Of a DNA stretch of 64,000 nucleotides, positions 36,447-45,113 are shown piece after piece. The DNA comes from Microbulbifer guangxiensis (GTDB taxonomy: Bacteria; Pseudomonadota; Gammaproteobacteria; Pseudomonadales; Cellvibrionaceae): contig NZ_JAJSAQ010000002.1 in NCBI RefSeq assembly GCF_021729075.1, positions 558,001-622,000 on the forward strand, given 5' to 3'. A program made the position numbers and the translations under genes. The notes beneath the pieces were generated by a model. The model saw nothing but the letters and a program-made list of their open reading frames with translations, searched no databases and was not told the origin of the DNA. Position 1 is the stretch's first letter, and each line of letters starts with the position of its first letter.

Positions 36447-37898
36447 ATGCATACTTTCAATAAAATACTCATCGCTGCCCTGCTCGCAACGACTACCGGT
36501 TGCGCATTCAATCCGGCTACCAACCGGCCGGACCTGGTGCTGATGTCGGAGGAAAAGGAGATCGACATCGGCAAGGAGATGCACGAAAAGCTGGTCGCCA
36601 GCACCCCCATTTACCGGGACCCGGTGCTGACCGCCTACGTGGATCATGTCGGGCAGAAGGTTGCCAAGGCCAGTGACAGACCCGACCTCGGCTACACCTT
36701 CACCATCATCGACAGCCAGGACATCAATGCCTTCGCCCTTCCCGGCGGTTACGTGTACATCAACCGCGGGCTACTCACCTACCTGCACTCAGAAGCGGAA
36801 ATGGCGGCCGTGCTGGCCCACGAAGTGGGACACATCACTGCACGCCATGCCGTGCGCCAGAAAACCGCTGCCACCGGCGCCGGTGTCGCATCGGTGCTCT
36901 CCGTGCTCGTCACCGGCAGTGGCGTGGTCGGGGATGTTGCCAGCCTTTGGGGGACCGCCGCAGTCAAGGGCTACGGTCGCGAGATGGAACTGGAAGCTGA
37001 CCGCTTTGGCGCCCAGTACATGTACAACGCGGGCTATGATCCGCAGGCAATGATCAATGTGATCGGCCTGCTCAAGGACCAGGAGACCTTTGCGCGGCGC
37101 AAAGCCCGACTCGAGGGCAAGAAGCCGCAAACCTACCATGGTGTTTTCTCCACCCACCCACGCAACGATATCCGCCTGCAGGAAGTGGTTGCGGCAGCCG
37201 GCAAGCTGCCCGAGGACAAGAAAATCACTAAGGTGGAATATTATCGCGAGAAGACCGAGGGCCTCGTCTACGGACAGAATGCGCAGCAGACGGAGAAGAA
37301 CCGCTACAACCACAAGCGACTCGGTTTCTCCCTGCTCTTTCCAGAGGGCTGGACCATAGAAAACCAGCGTTCGGCCATCGTCGGCACTGCGCCGGACAAG
37401 AGCGCCACCATTACCATCAAGGTGGATCAGCGCAATGGCAACCAGCCCGCCGATATGGCCCTGCGGGAAGCTTACGACGTGCGCAACCTGGAGCAGGACG
37501 AAGTACTCAACCAGTACAGACTCACCGGGCATACCGGCAAGCTCCCCTCCGCCACCACCGAAACCCCCGACCGGGTGGCCGTCATTTACTACGGCAGCCG
37601 CCAGTACCTGCTCGAGGGCAAGGTCCAGGGCGAAGCGTCGGATAAGGAAGTCAGGGAGCAATATGACAACCTTTTCCTGAGCAGCATCCGCAGCTTCCGG
37701 CCTCTGCGCAAGAGCGATGTCGTCGAGCCCGATATCAAGCGGGTCAAATATGTGCAGGCGAATGAAAAAACCACCTTTGCCTCGCTGGCGCGGCATATGG
37801 ATATCGGCGACTACGCCGAGGAGCAACTGCGGCTGTTGAACGGCTACTATCCCCGCGGAGAACCCAAGCCCGGCGAGTGGATCAAGATCGTCCAGTAA
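36447..37898 (+). CDS. M48 family metalloprotease, lipoprotein
   Basis: A 483-residue zinc peptidase of the BepA/LoiP type, anchored by a lipobox (TTGC, Cys near residue 19). The M48 domain shows HEVGH at residues 125-129 (H125 and H129 as ligands, Glu126 catalytic) and the third ligand in MELEADRFG. Family signatures INAFALPGGYVYINRGLL and STHPRNDIRLQ are present. The C-terminal 200 residues form a second domain ending in a LysM-like stretch (NEKTTFASLARHMDIGDYAE). E. coli BepA and LoiP act on misassembled outer-membrane proteins; a similar quality-control or processing role for the cluster proteins is inferred. It is the last gene of the cluster. Confidence 0.92.
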   Translation: MHTFNKILIAALLATTTGCAFNPATNRPDLVLMSEEKEIDIGKEMHEKLVASTPIYRDPVLTAYVDHVGQKVAKASDRPDLGYTFTIIDSQDINAFALPGGYVYINRGLLTYLHSEAEMAAVLAHEVGHITARHAVRQKTAATGAGVASVLSVLVTGSGVVGDVASLWGTAAVKGYGREMELEADRFGAQYMYNAGYDPQAMINVIGLLKDQETFARRKARLEGKKPQTYHGVFSTHPRNDIRLQEVVAAAGKLPEDKKITKVEYYREKTEGLVYGQNAQQTEKNRYNHKRLGFSLLFPEGWTIENQRSAIVGTAPDKSATITIKVDQRNGNQPADMALREAYDVRNLEQDEVLNQYRLTGHTGKLPSATTETPDRVAVIYYGSRQYLLEGKVQGEASDKEVREQYDNLFLSSIRSFRPLRKSDVVEPDIKRVKYVQANEKTTFASLARHMDIGDYAEEQLRLLNGYYPRGEPKPGEWIKIVQ

Positions 37899-37909
37899 AT
37901 CAAGACCCG

Positions 37910-37932
37910 GGCGACCCCTGTGCCGGGTCGCC
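37910..37932 (+). terminator. Possible terminator hairpin after the envelope cluster
   Basis: GGCGACCC and GGGTCGCC form a perfect 8-base stem with a 7-base loop directly after the M48 stop. A short T-run (GGGTTTTAC) follows only 9 bases later, so termination strength is uncertain. Confidence 0.45.
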
Positions 37933-38052
37933 TGCAGTCGGGTTTTACTGAGTTACATTTTGTACAGCGAGGTGAAAAACTCTGACGTTTGTCCCGTAGG
38001 CATCCAGAGGACAATAAAGCGATAACAATAAGGGAAACAAAAGGAGAGCCCC

Positions 38053-39684
38053 ATGAACGGCCTGATGATGGGAACACCACTCACCCTGACCGGAGTCATG
38101 CGCCATGCGCAACAGAACTTCCCGGACAGTGAAATCGTCTCTGTAACCGCAGACAACCCCCTGCACCGCTACCGCTATCGCGATGCCTTTGCGCGGACCG
38201 CACAACTGGCCAATGCCCTGAGGGAACTCGGCGCCCGGCCGGGAGACAGGATCGGCACCCTGGCCTGGAATGATTACCGCCACTTCGAGCTCTACTATGC
38301 CACCTCCTGCTCGGGTCTGGTCTGCCACACCATCAACCCGCGGCTGTTCGCAGAGCAGGTTGCCTACATCATCCGGCACGCGGAGGATCGGTGGTTGTTC
38401 ATCGATCCCATGTTCATTCCGCTACTGGAAGCCCTGTCCGATCAACTGGAGTGTGTGAAGGGCTACGTCGTGCTCACCAACAGCGCCAATATGCCCGAGA
38501 CGAGCCTGCCCAATGTGCTCTGCTACGAAACACTGCTCGAGAGCCAGCCAACCTCCTTCGACTGGCCCGAGCTGGATGAACAGGCAGCCGCTGCGCTCTG
38601 TTACACCTCGGGCACCACCGGCAACCCCAAAGGGGTGCTCTATTCCCACCGCGCCATGGTGCTGCACACCTACGGGGTGCTGCTGCCGAACGTGTTCAAC
38701 CTGCAGCAGCACGAGGCTGTGCTTCCCGTTGTCCCCATGTTCCACGTCAATGCCTGGTCGATCCCCTACGCGGTACCGGCTGTGGGCGCCAAGCTGGTGT
38801 TGCCCGGGCCGAAGATGGCGGATGGCGAGACTCTCAGCAGCCTGATGAACAACGAGGGCGTCACCATCGCCGCGGGGGTTCCCACAGTCTGGATGGCGCT
38901 GCTCAAGTACCTGCGGGAAAACGACGAGACCCTCACCAGCCTCAACCGGGTGGTGGTCGGCGGCTCCGCCTGCCCCTGGAGCATCATGGAGGAATTCGAG
39001 CAGCGACATGGCGTCTACACCCACCACGCCTGGGGCATGACGGAAATGAGCCCACTGGGTACTTACAACAGCCGCATCGCCGAGACCCTGCCAGCCGAGC
39101 AGGCGCGGGCCCTGCGCCTCAAGCAGGGGGTCGCCGCCTATGGGGTCGAGATGCGCATCGTCGATGACGAGGGCAGGGAATTGCCCCGGGATGGCGTGGC
39201 GTTTGGCGCTCTGCAGGTGCGTGGCCCCTGGGTCTGCGAGCGCTACTTCAAGGCCGAAGAGTCCGCGCTAACAGCCGATGGCTGGTTCGATACCGGCGAT
39301 GTGGCCACCATTGATCCGCAGGGTTATCTGGGAATTACCGACCGCACCAAGGACGTGATCAAATCCGGCGGAGAGTGGATTTCCTCGATCGAGCTGGAAA
39401 ACATCGCCGCCGCCCAGCCCGGCGTTGCCGAAGCAGCAGTGATCGGCGTGCCCCACGAAAAGTGGAGTGAGCGCCCACTACTTGTGGTGGTGCCCGCCAT
39501 TGGCGCGCAGCTCGATCGACAAACCCTGTTGAGTGCCTTCGAGGGCAAAGTGGCCAAGTGGTGGATTCCGGAGGATTGCGTGGTGATCGATGAAATCCCC
39601 CACACGGCCACCGGCAAGGTGAGCAAGAAAGACCTGCGCGAGCAGTTCGCCGGTCATCACTGGCCCGAGGAAGCTCCCGCATAA
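38053..39684 (+). CDS. Fatty-acyl-CoA synthetase (AMP-forming, AlkK-like)
   Basis: A 543-residue ANL-superfamily ligase that activates a carboxylic acid with ATP and CoA; cytosolic. Motifs: P-loop YTSGTTGNPKGVLYSHRA, the A5 core WGMTEMSPLGT, the TGD motif WFDTGDVATIDPQGYL, DVIKSGGEWISSIELE and the catalytic Lys of ATGKVSKKDLR. The overall pattern (LTLTGVMRHAQQNFPDSEIV at the start) matches medium-chain acyl-CoA ligases of the AlkK/DmdB group; the exact substrate is not fixed by sequence. AGGAGA precedes the ATG. It is monocistronic. The enoyl-CoA hydratase gene 3 kb away may take part in the same beta-oxidation. Confidence 0.9.
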   Translation: MNGLMMGTPLTLTGVMRHAQQNFPDSEIVSVTADNPLHRYRYRDAFARTAQLANALRELGARPGDRIGTLAWNDYRHFELYYATSCSGLVCHTINPRLFAEQVAYIIRHAEDRWLFIDPMFIPLLEALSDQLECVKGYVVLTNSANMPETSLPNVLCYETLLESQPTSFDWPELDEQAAAALCYTSGTTGNPKGVLYSHRAMVLHTYGVLLPNVFNLQQHEAVLPVVPMFHVNAWSIPYAVPAVGAKLVLPGPKMADGETLSSLMNNEGVTIAAGVPTVWMALLKYLRENDETLTSLNRVVVGGSACPWSIMEEFEQRHGVYTHHAWGMTEMSPLGTYNSRIAETLPAEQARALRLKQGVAAYGVEMRIVDDEGRELPRDGVAFGALQVRGPWVCERYFKAEESALTADGWFDTGDVATIDPQGYLGITDRTKDVIKSGGEWISSIELENIAAAQPGVAEAAVIGVPHEKWSERPLLVVVPAIGAQLDRQTLLSAFEGKVAKWWIPEDCVVIDEIPHTATGKVSKKDLREQFAGHHWPEEAPA

Positions 39685-39695
39685 CCGCCCGCCCC

Positions 39696-39728
39696 GATGC
39701 CGACCGGGCCCCTGCCCGGTCAGGCATC
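39696..39728 (+). terminator. Imperfect hairpin after the acyl-CoA synthetase gene
   Basis: GATGCC...ACCGGGC pairs with GCCCGGT...GGCATC (33 bases in all) a few bases after the stop. There is no T-run, so it is a candidate Rho-assisted terminator or a processing hairpin. Confidence 0.4.
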
Positions 39729-39791
39729 ACCCACCCCGTTCGGTCATCACATTCTGGTAGAAGGGAACCTCGCGTTCCCACCGGAAAACTT

Positions 39792-40871
39792 ATGCTGCCC
39801 ATCAGAAAAAGAACCCTACTCGCCCTGCTGTCAGTGTTCGCCACAGGTATGCCCGCACCGATTTGCGCAGGCCCGGCTGAGCCACTGGTCATCGCACATA
39901 GAGGTGCCTCCGGTTATCTGCCCGAGCACACCCTGGAGGCCAAGGCCCTCGCCTACGGCATGCGACCGGACTACATCGAGCAGGACCTGGTCTTGAGCAA
40001 GGACGACCGATTGATTGTGATGCACGACATTACCCTCGATGCGGTCACCGATGTGGCCAAACGATTCCCCGGCAGGGCCCGGGACGATGGACATTTCTAC
40101 ACCATCGACTTCACCCTCGAAGAGCTCAAACAACTGCGGGTGACCGAAGCTTTCGAGCGCAACGGGCAGAGCACCACGCAGAAATACCCCGGTCGTTTCC
40201 CCCTGTGGAAATCGAGCTTTCAGCTTTCGACTCTCGAGGAGGAAATAGAAATGATCCAGGGGCTCAATCAAACCCTTGGCTACGACATCGGGATCTACCC
40301 GGAAATCAAGAAGCCCTGGTTCCATCATCGCGAGGGCCGGGATATTGCCAGGCGCACGCTGGAAGTCCTGCACAACTATGGCTACAGGGACCGAACGCAG
40401 AAAGTCTTTTTGCAATGCTTCGACCCGGAAGAACTACAGCGTATCGACAGCGAACTGATGCCGCAAATGGGCATGGACCTGCCACTGGTGCAACTGGTCG
40501 CCGAAAACCGCTGGGGCGAAAAGCAGGTGGAGCAGGAGGGATATCTCATCAATTACAGCTACGACTGGATGCATGAGCCCGGCGGCCTGGACAAAGTGGC
40601 GGACTATGCCGATGTGATCGGCCCCTGGGCCGTGATGCTCGTACGCAAGGGTGACAGCGGCCTGCAGGCCAGCCAATTGCGGCTGTCGGCAAAGAGACTC
40701 GGGTTGCCCGTGCACCCCTACACGTTTCGCGCCGATACCCTGCCAGAGAACCTGGACGGCATAGGAAGCTTCGATGACCTCCTGTCCCTGTTCATTGGCC
40801 AGCTGGCGGTCGAGGGACTGTTCACCGATCATCCCGACCGGGTTCGCACCTACATCACGGATCGACAGTAA
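39792..40871 (+). CDS. glpQ: Periplasmic glycerophosphodiester phosphodiesterase
   Basis: A 359-residue secreted enzyme that hydrolyses glycerophosphodiesters to sn-glycerol 3-phosphate and an alcohol. A signal peptide (about residues 1-26, cleaved near ICA-GP) precedes the GDPD barrel. The catalytic IAHRGASGYLPEHTLEA carries the HRG and PEHT residues; EQDLVLSKDDRLIVMHD gives the metal-binding Glu/Asp and the second His. YPEIKKPWFH and LQCFDPEEL further match GlpQ rather than cytosolic UgpQ, as does the length. GGAAAA lies upstream of the ATG. No glpT neighbour is present. Confidence 0.93.
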   Translation: MLPIRKRTLLALLSVFATGMPAPICAGPAEPLVIAHRGASGYLPEHTLEAKALAYGMRPDYIEQDLVLSKDDRLIVMHDITLDAVTDVAKRFPGRARDDGHFYTIDFTLEELKQLRVTEAFERNGQSTTQKYPGRFPLWKSSFQLSTLEEEIEMIQGLNQTLGYDIGIYPEIKKPWFHHREGRDIARRTLEVLHNYGYRDRTQKVFLQCFDPEELQRIDSELMPQMGMDLPLVQLVAENRWGEKQVEQEGYLINYSYDWMHEPGGLDKVADYADVIGPWAVMLVRKGDSGLQASQLRLSAKRLGLPVHPYTFRADTLPENLDGIGSFDDLLSLFIGQLAVEGLFTDHPDRVRTYITDRQ

Positions 40872-41042
40872 AGGCTCACAGCCCCAGCGGCAGAGTCATC
40901 GTCTCTCTGATCCTCACTGCGTCAGGCACGCGAAAATCACTCTCATCCCGACCCCGCTTCCCACTCACCCTTCAGGACCGGCCCGGGAGGGTAACCGACC
41001 GCCGGCTATACTTGCCCCGCGCGCCGCTTGAGACGTCACCCC

Positions 41043-41426
41043 ATGGAAAACGAACTGCAGTCGCTCCTCCAGTCCACCAAAGCCGTGGTAGAAGTGATCG
41101 GCTATGCCATCGAGGTGTTCGGGGTGCTGGTCATGGTGATCGCCACGGTCCACTCTACCGCCCACTTCCTCCGCACCCGCGCCCAGGTGCCCGACGAAGA
41201 GGCGTACACCCGCTACCGACAAAGCCTCGGGCGCGGAATCATCCTCGGCCTGGAGTTCCTGATCGCCGGGGATATCGTCAGGACCGTCATCGTTGCCGAC
41301 AACCTGGAGAATGTCGGCACACTCGCACTGATCGTTTTCATCCGCACATTCCTCAGCATCACCCTGCACCTTGAGGTGGAAGGCCGCTGGCCCTGGCAGG
41401 TGCGCCACGGGCAGCGGACGGAGTAA
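41043..41426 (+). CDS. DUF1622 family membrane protein
   Basis: A 127-residue inner-membrane protein with three predicted helices. The pattern VIGYAIEVFGVLVMVIATVH, then YRQSLGRGIILGLEFLIAGD and VIVADNLENVGTLALIVFIR, is the DUF1622 signature. Function is unknown. ATG at 41043 is preferred; a TTG five codons earlier (41028) is possible. No SD sequence is strong at either. Monocistronic. Confidence 0.82.
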   Translation: MENELQSLLQSTKAVVEVIGYAIEVFGVLVMVIATVHSTAHFLRTRAQVPDEEAYTRYRQSLGRGIILGLEFLIAGDIVRTVIVADNLENVGTLALIVFIRTFLSITLHLEVEGRWPWQVRHGQRTE

Positions 41427-41629
41427 GTGTTCACATTCGGCCTGCGCAAGGAAATCCAACGATCATCGAGACCACTGGGCCGCCTTGCAGCCGGATTCCC
41501 GGGGCGGTAACAATAGTCGCACTCAATACACGGGCTCAAAGCCGCAGAACTGCATAGCGGGACCCGCAGCCATTGCCGGAGCAGTAATCACTGCACGCTG
41601 CCTTCAAGCCACAGCAGGGGAGAACAACA

Positions 41630-41950
41630 ATGCTGAAAACCACCACCAGCGTCGTCGAGGGGCATGAAGTGCGCGAATACCTGGGTGTCGTTGTCGGCGA
41701 GGCAATTCTCGGCGCCAATGTCTTCAAGGATATTTTCGGATCCATTCGCGATATTGTCGGCGGACGCTCAGGCTCTTATGAACAAGAGATGGCACGCGCC
41801 AGGGCGCTCGCGTTTGCGGATATGGAGGAAAGCGCCAAGGGTCTTGGCGCCAATGCCATCATCGGCATCGATATTGATTACGAGGTGGTGGGCGCCCAGG
41901 GGGCAATGATGATGGTCAGTGTCAGCGGCACCGCCGTGCAGCTGCGCTGA
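41630..41950 (+). CDS. YbjQ family (UPF0145) protein
   Basis: A 106-residue cytosolic protein of the YbjQ family, which forms a pentamer and is labelled heavy-metal-binding without a proven role. Motifs: [36 protein letters not shown] and [16 protein letters not shown]. The length equals the family norm (about 107). AGGGGAGAAC precedes the ATG. It stands alone among small genes of unknown role. Confidence 0.92.
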   Translation: MLKTTTSVVEGHEVREYLGVVVGEAILGANVFKDIFGSIRDIVGGRSGSYEQEMARARALAFADMEESAKGLGANAIIGIDIDYEVVGAQGAMMMVSVSGTAVQLR

Positions 41951-42063
41951 GCCCGTAAGTGCCAACTGGCGCGGCGCGGGGTTTGGTATAGGCTATTAGG
42001 ACGAGGGGCCGGCCATGGACGCCGGCACAGGGAAACAGGCCAATCTTTTCTGAGGAGATCCCC

Positions 42064-42297
42064 ATGCACTGCCCTGCCTGCAAGGATACCAGCCTGATCA
42101 CGTCAGAACGCGCCGGAATCGAGGTGGATTATTGCCCGAACTGCCGCGGCATCTGGCTCGATCGCGGCGAACTGGACAAGATCATCGAACGCTCCGCGAC
42201 CGAGGCACTGGGTCCCGGCGCTGCACATCGTGAGCAGCATGCCCAGCCGGCCCACAAGCAAAAGCGCAACCTGATCACCGAATTGTTCGACTTCTGA
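42064..42297 (+). CDS. Small TFIIB-type zinc-ribbon protein
   Basis: 77 residues with a zf-TFIIB zinc ribbon: CPAC at the N-terminus and CPNCRGIWLDRGELDKI, a pattern typical of bacterial zf-TFIIB proteins. The second half is a charged linker (His/Gln/Lys-rich) ending in a conserved-looking NLITELFDF tail. Function is unknown. GAGGAGATCC lies directly upstream of the ATG. Confidence 0.88.
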   Translation: MHCPACKDTSLITSERAGIEVDYCPNCRGIWLDRGELDKIIERSATEALGPGAAHREQHAQPAHKQKRNLITELFDF

Positions 42298-42377
42298 ATT
42301 CCCGGTCGGCCGGCGCTGGCCCCCTGCCCCGTCTTACCGATATATTGTCTCCTGCGAGATAAACACTGGGGGCCGTC

Positions 42378-42722
42378 ATGAACACGGATCGGACACATTT
42401 TCTCTCTGAAGTTGAAGCGCGGCTGCTACGGCTGTTCTCTTGCTCCAAGAGTGGTTACCGCATCTCTCCACAGGAGCGTCACCGGCTGGAAGGATTTATG
42501 CAGGCTGGGGTCTTTCTTGGCCTCACCGACAACTCCGCACTGGGAGTATTGATGGAGCGGTGTCACCAGACGGTATTCAACAAGAGTATCGCCGAGCGTC
42601 GGGCAGAAAACCCCATCAATGCCGGCTACGAACGCATCGATTACAGCCCCTACGAGCAGCCGGCTTACACCAGGCGCCGGAGCTGCCGCCGGCAAAGGGA
42701 GGACTCGCAGGAGACCGGTTGA
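42378..42722 (+). CDS. Hypothetical small protein
   Basis: 114 residues, cytosolic, no signal peptide. The helical centre HRLEGFMQAGVFLGLTDNSA and VLMERCHQTVFNKSIAERRA suggests a compact helical protein; the C-terminus is basic (YTRRRSCRRQREDS) and might bind nucleic acid. No family recognised. A GGGGG tract and an ATG at 42378 support the start. It is convergent with the enoyl-CoA hydratase gene, 24 bases between stops. Confidence 0.6.
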   Translation: MNTDRTHFLSEVEARLLRLFSCSKSGYRISPQERHRLEGFMQAGVFLGLTDNSALGVLMERCHQTVFNKSIAERRAENPINAGYERIDYSPYEQPAYTRRRSCRRQREDSQETG

Positions 42723-42746
42723 GTCCGGCCCCGCTGCAGCATGGCG

Positions 42747-43526
42747 TTATTCGAAGCTGGAAAAGTCTGCCGGTCGCTTTTCCATAAAAGCGGTCGCGGC
42801 CTCCCTGAACTCCTCAGAACCGAGCCTTTTCTGGAAGTGCAGCGCTTCTTCCTGAATGACCTGTGAACCCGCCTCACGGGTCCCGGCGCGCAACAGGCGC
42901 TTGGTCAATCGCACCGCTTCCGGTGCCTTGCTGGCCAGCTCCGCCGCGGTCAGGCGCGCTCGGGTCAGCACTTCATCCGCCGGCAGTGCCGCGTTACAGA
43001 GTCCCAGCGCCACCGCCTCCTGTGCATCAAACTTCTTGCTCAGCAACAACAACTCCGACGCACGCGCATGACCCATGATCCGGGGCATGAAAAAGCTGGA
43101 GCCGTATTCCGGGCACAGCCCCAGGTCGACGAACGGCATCTTGAACATGGCGTCGTCACCGGCGAAGGCCAGATCGCAGTGCAGCAGCATGGTGGTACCG
43201 ATGCCCACCGCAGGACCGTTGATGGCGGCCACCACCGGCTTCGGGAAGTTGTACAGGGCCAGCATGAACTGGAAGACCGGTGACTCTTCGTTGGAGGCCG
43301 ATCCACCGAGAAAGTCCATCAGGTCATTACCACTGGTGAAGATCCCTTCGGCACCGGTGATGATCACCACCCGAACCTTGCCATCGTCTGCAGCGCTGTT
43401 CAGCAGTTCGGCCATGGCTGAATACATGGACATAGTCAGCGCATTCTTACGCTCGGGACGATTGATGGTGATCTCCAGCACGCGATCGGTCAGCTGTGCC
43501 TGGATTTCCGCACATGAACTCTGCAT
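42747..43526 (-). CDS. Enoyl-CoA hydratase/isomerase family protein
   Basis: A 259-residue crotonase-fold enzyme. The oxyanion-hole segments are present: NRPERKNALTMSMYSAM, GIFTSGNDLMDF and PAVGIGTTMLLHCDLAFAGD. At the positions of the two catalytic Glu of true hydratases the second reads PFVDLGLCPEYGSS, with an Asp in place of one Glu, which is closer to delta3-delta2-enoyl-CoA isomerases. Isomerase rather than hydratase activity is therefore likely. The ATG is chosen for lack of an earlier in-frame start. Fatty-acid oxidation is the expected pathway. Confidence 0.85.
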   Translation of the reverse strand: MQSSCAEIQAQLTDRVLEITINRPERKNALTMSMYSAMAELLNSAADDGKVRVVIITGAEGIFTSGNDLMDFLGGSASNEESPVFQFMLALYNFPKPVVAAINGPAVGIGTTMLLHCDLAFAGDDAMFKMPFVDLGLCPEYGSSFFMPRIMGHARASELLLLSKKFDAQEAVALGLCNAALPADEVLTRARLTAAELASKAPEAVRLTKRLLRAGTREAGSQVIQEEALHFQKRLGSEEFREAATAFMEKRPADFSSFE

Positions 43527-43711
43527 GGGCCTCTCCGTTCAGGTCATTTGAGCCGCGGCAGCGCAGACAGGGCCGGCCGCCGCCATGAATAGCCCCATGG
43601 TAGCGGCTCTACCTGACAATGGCAGTTCCGAATCGCTCAGTTTGGGTGACACCCCTGAACTGCAGCTGAGACCGGGGCCAGCTACAGGGCGAGTCAGCCC
43701 GAATTGCAGGT

Positions 43712-43815
43712 AAAGCACTGGGGCGAATCGTTCGAAACCGTCGGTGCCAGGGACGGCACCGATGGAGCTACACGGACGTATTCATGCGTTTTCGAACGAT
43801 TCGCCCCAGTGCTTT
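43712..43815. repeat. Palindromic intergenic element, 26-base perfect inverted repeat
   Basis: Left arm 43712-43737 and right arm 43790-43815 are perfect 26-base reverse complements (containing GGGGCGAATCGTTCGAAA and its complement). The 52-base loop holds a second perfect hairpin, TCGGTGCC (43741-43748) with GGCACCGA (43755-43762), followed by GATGGAGCTACACGGACGTA. There is no open reading frame. The layout suggests a dispersed REP/MITE-like repeat, and I recall similar GCCAGGGACGGC-type sequences from marine gammaproteobacterial genomes. Only one copy is in this window. Confidence 0.8.
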
Positions 43816-43860
43816 GCCGCCCCCCTGCCAGCTACTGCTATGGAACTGTCCCACGAACAG

Positions 43861-43883
43861 AGAAAAGGCGCCCGAAGGCGCCT
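43861..43883 (-). terminator. Intrinsic terminator (minus strand)
   Basis: On the minus strand AGGCGCC-TTCG-GGCGCCT is followed by TTTCTC, a 7-base stem with a stable UUCG loop and U-rich tail. It would end transcription of the guanidino-hydrolase gene (stop at 44116), about 230 bases downstream of that stop. Confidence 0.7.
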
Positions 43884-44115
43884 CAGATCATGAATAAACT
43901 CACCTTCACCCTGTGACTGGGGCCGGTGGCGGCAACGTAAAAGAGCGGGCATCTAAGCGGGCATCTAGGGGCGCTGTGAATGCATCCCTGCGCGCTCCGC
44001 CGACGATATCCTGTCGCCAACGGTTCGAAATACCCGCCCTGCCGCATTGCCTTGGCTTTTGACTACGATGCCCTGTCAGCGCCCAGAGACGCCCGAAGAC
44101 ACCCCTGAATGAACG

Positions 44116-45033
44116 TTACTTGCCGACAAAATCCCGCCGCAATGGCTGGCACATGCAGTGCACTCCACCGCCCCCCGGAGTGATCATGGAGATATCCGGG
44201 TCGATCACTTCCAGGCCATGGGCGCGGCATTTTTCCGCCAGACCCTTGTTGGCTTTCGGCAACATTACCCGGTCGTTACCCAGGGCTACAACGTTCACGC
44301 CCAGCTCCAGTACCTGCGGGAATGGAATATCGATGATCTCGATCTTGCGGTCACGGAACCACTGCACCAGCTCAGGCTCCACTGCGTCGATGCAGATCGC
44401 TGCCAGCTTCTCCGCCAGCATGGCTACCATGACGTCAATGTGCAGGAAGAAAGGATCGAACTGGTAACCCTTGACCTCCCAGCCCTCTTTCTCGATCCAG
44501 CCCTTCATCTGCTCGAAGCCCTGCGGGCTGGTGCGCTCACCGGAGTAACCGCAGAGAATCACACCCGGTTCCAGCACCATGAAATCACCACCTTCGAGTG
44601 AGCCGGCGGTAATGATGTCGTACAGGGGAATATCCAGCTCCATGTACTTCTTCACGATCGGTGCCCATTCGCCCCGGCGCCAGGGGCTGTACATCTGTGT
44701 CACGATCGGGCCCCAGGGGGTCATCACCGAGGAATCGCGGCCGTAGATCTGGTACGGCAGCGTGCTGTCCGCCGGAATCAGGTGGGTATTTACACCGGCG
44801 TGACGATACGCATCCAGCATCTCTGCATGCTGGGCTGCGGCCACCTTGTGATCGAACTTCATCCCCAGGCGTACCGCCCGGCGGGCACTGGAATTACCGG
44901 TGCGCCAGCTGAAGTTGTCCACCGGGCCGATCAGCACGTCCCGCAGCGGGCCGTACTCGGAATCCATACCCCACTTTTCCAGGGGCTTGGTGCCGCCATT
45001 CTCTTCGCGGCGGCGCATGACGAATTCACTCAT
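44116..45033 (-). CDS. Amidinotransferase/dimethylargininase-fold hydrolase
   Basis: A 305-residue cytosolic enzyme of the guanidine-modifying (pentein) superfamily. The core layout is visible: YGRDSSVMTPWG (Asp region), SLEGGDFMVLEPG, FLHIDVMVAML (catalytic His) and, at the C-terminus, ITPGGGGVHCMCQPLRRD with the nucleophilic Cys in the HCMCQP segment. The family includes dimethylarginine dimethylaminohydrolase, arginine deiminase and glycine amidinotransferase. The exact substrate cannot be read. The M20 hydrolase gene is upstream on the same strand, 80 bases away, suggesting joint use of a guanidino or ureido compound. Confidence 0.82.
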   Translation of the reverse strand: MSEFVMRRREENGGTKPLEKWGMDSEYGPLRDVLIGPVDNFSWRTGNSSARRAVRLGMKFDHKVAAAQHAEMLDAYRHAGVNTHLIPADSTLPYQIYGRDSSVMTPWGPIVTQMYSPWRRGEWAPIVKKYMELDIPLYDIITAGSLEGGDFMVLEPGVILCGYSGERTSPQGFEQMKGWIEKEGWEVKGYQFDPFFLHIDVMVAMLAEKLAAICIDAVEPELVQWFRDRKIEIIDIPFPQVLELGVNVVALGNDRVMLPKANKGLAEKCRAHGLEVIDPDISMITPGGGGVHCMCQPLRRDFVGK

Positions 45034-45113
45034 GACTTCACTTCCAATGGTTGCTTGCCCGGCGAGGGTTCGAAGCGCCGGGGCTGTCTTTATGTTTGTC
45101 TGAAGCGCGTGGT

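Larger units (their letters stand above)
43527..44115. other. Long intergenic stretch with a palindromic element and a minus-strand terminator
   Basis: About 590 bases without a supported gene. It holds the 104-base palindromic element (43712-43815) and the terminator at 43861-43883, both listed separately. Nearby, GCGGGCATCTA is repeated twice in tandem around 43947-43970. The left end should contain the enoyl-CoA hydratase promoter on the minus strand. Confidence 0.6.
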
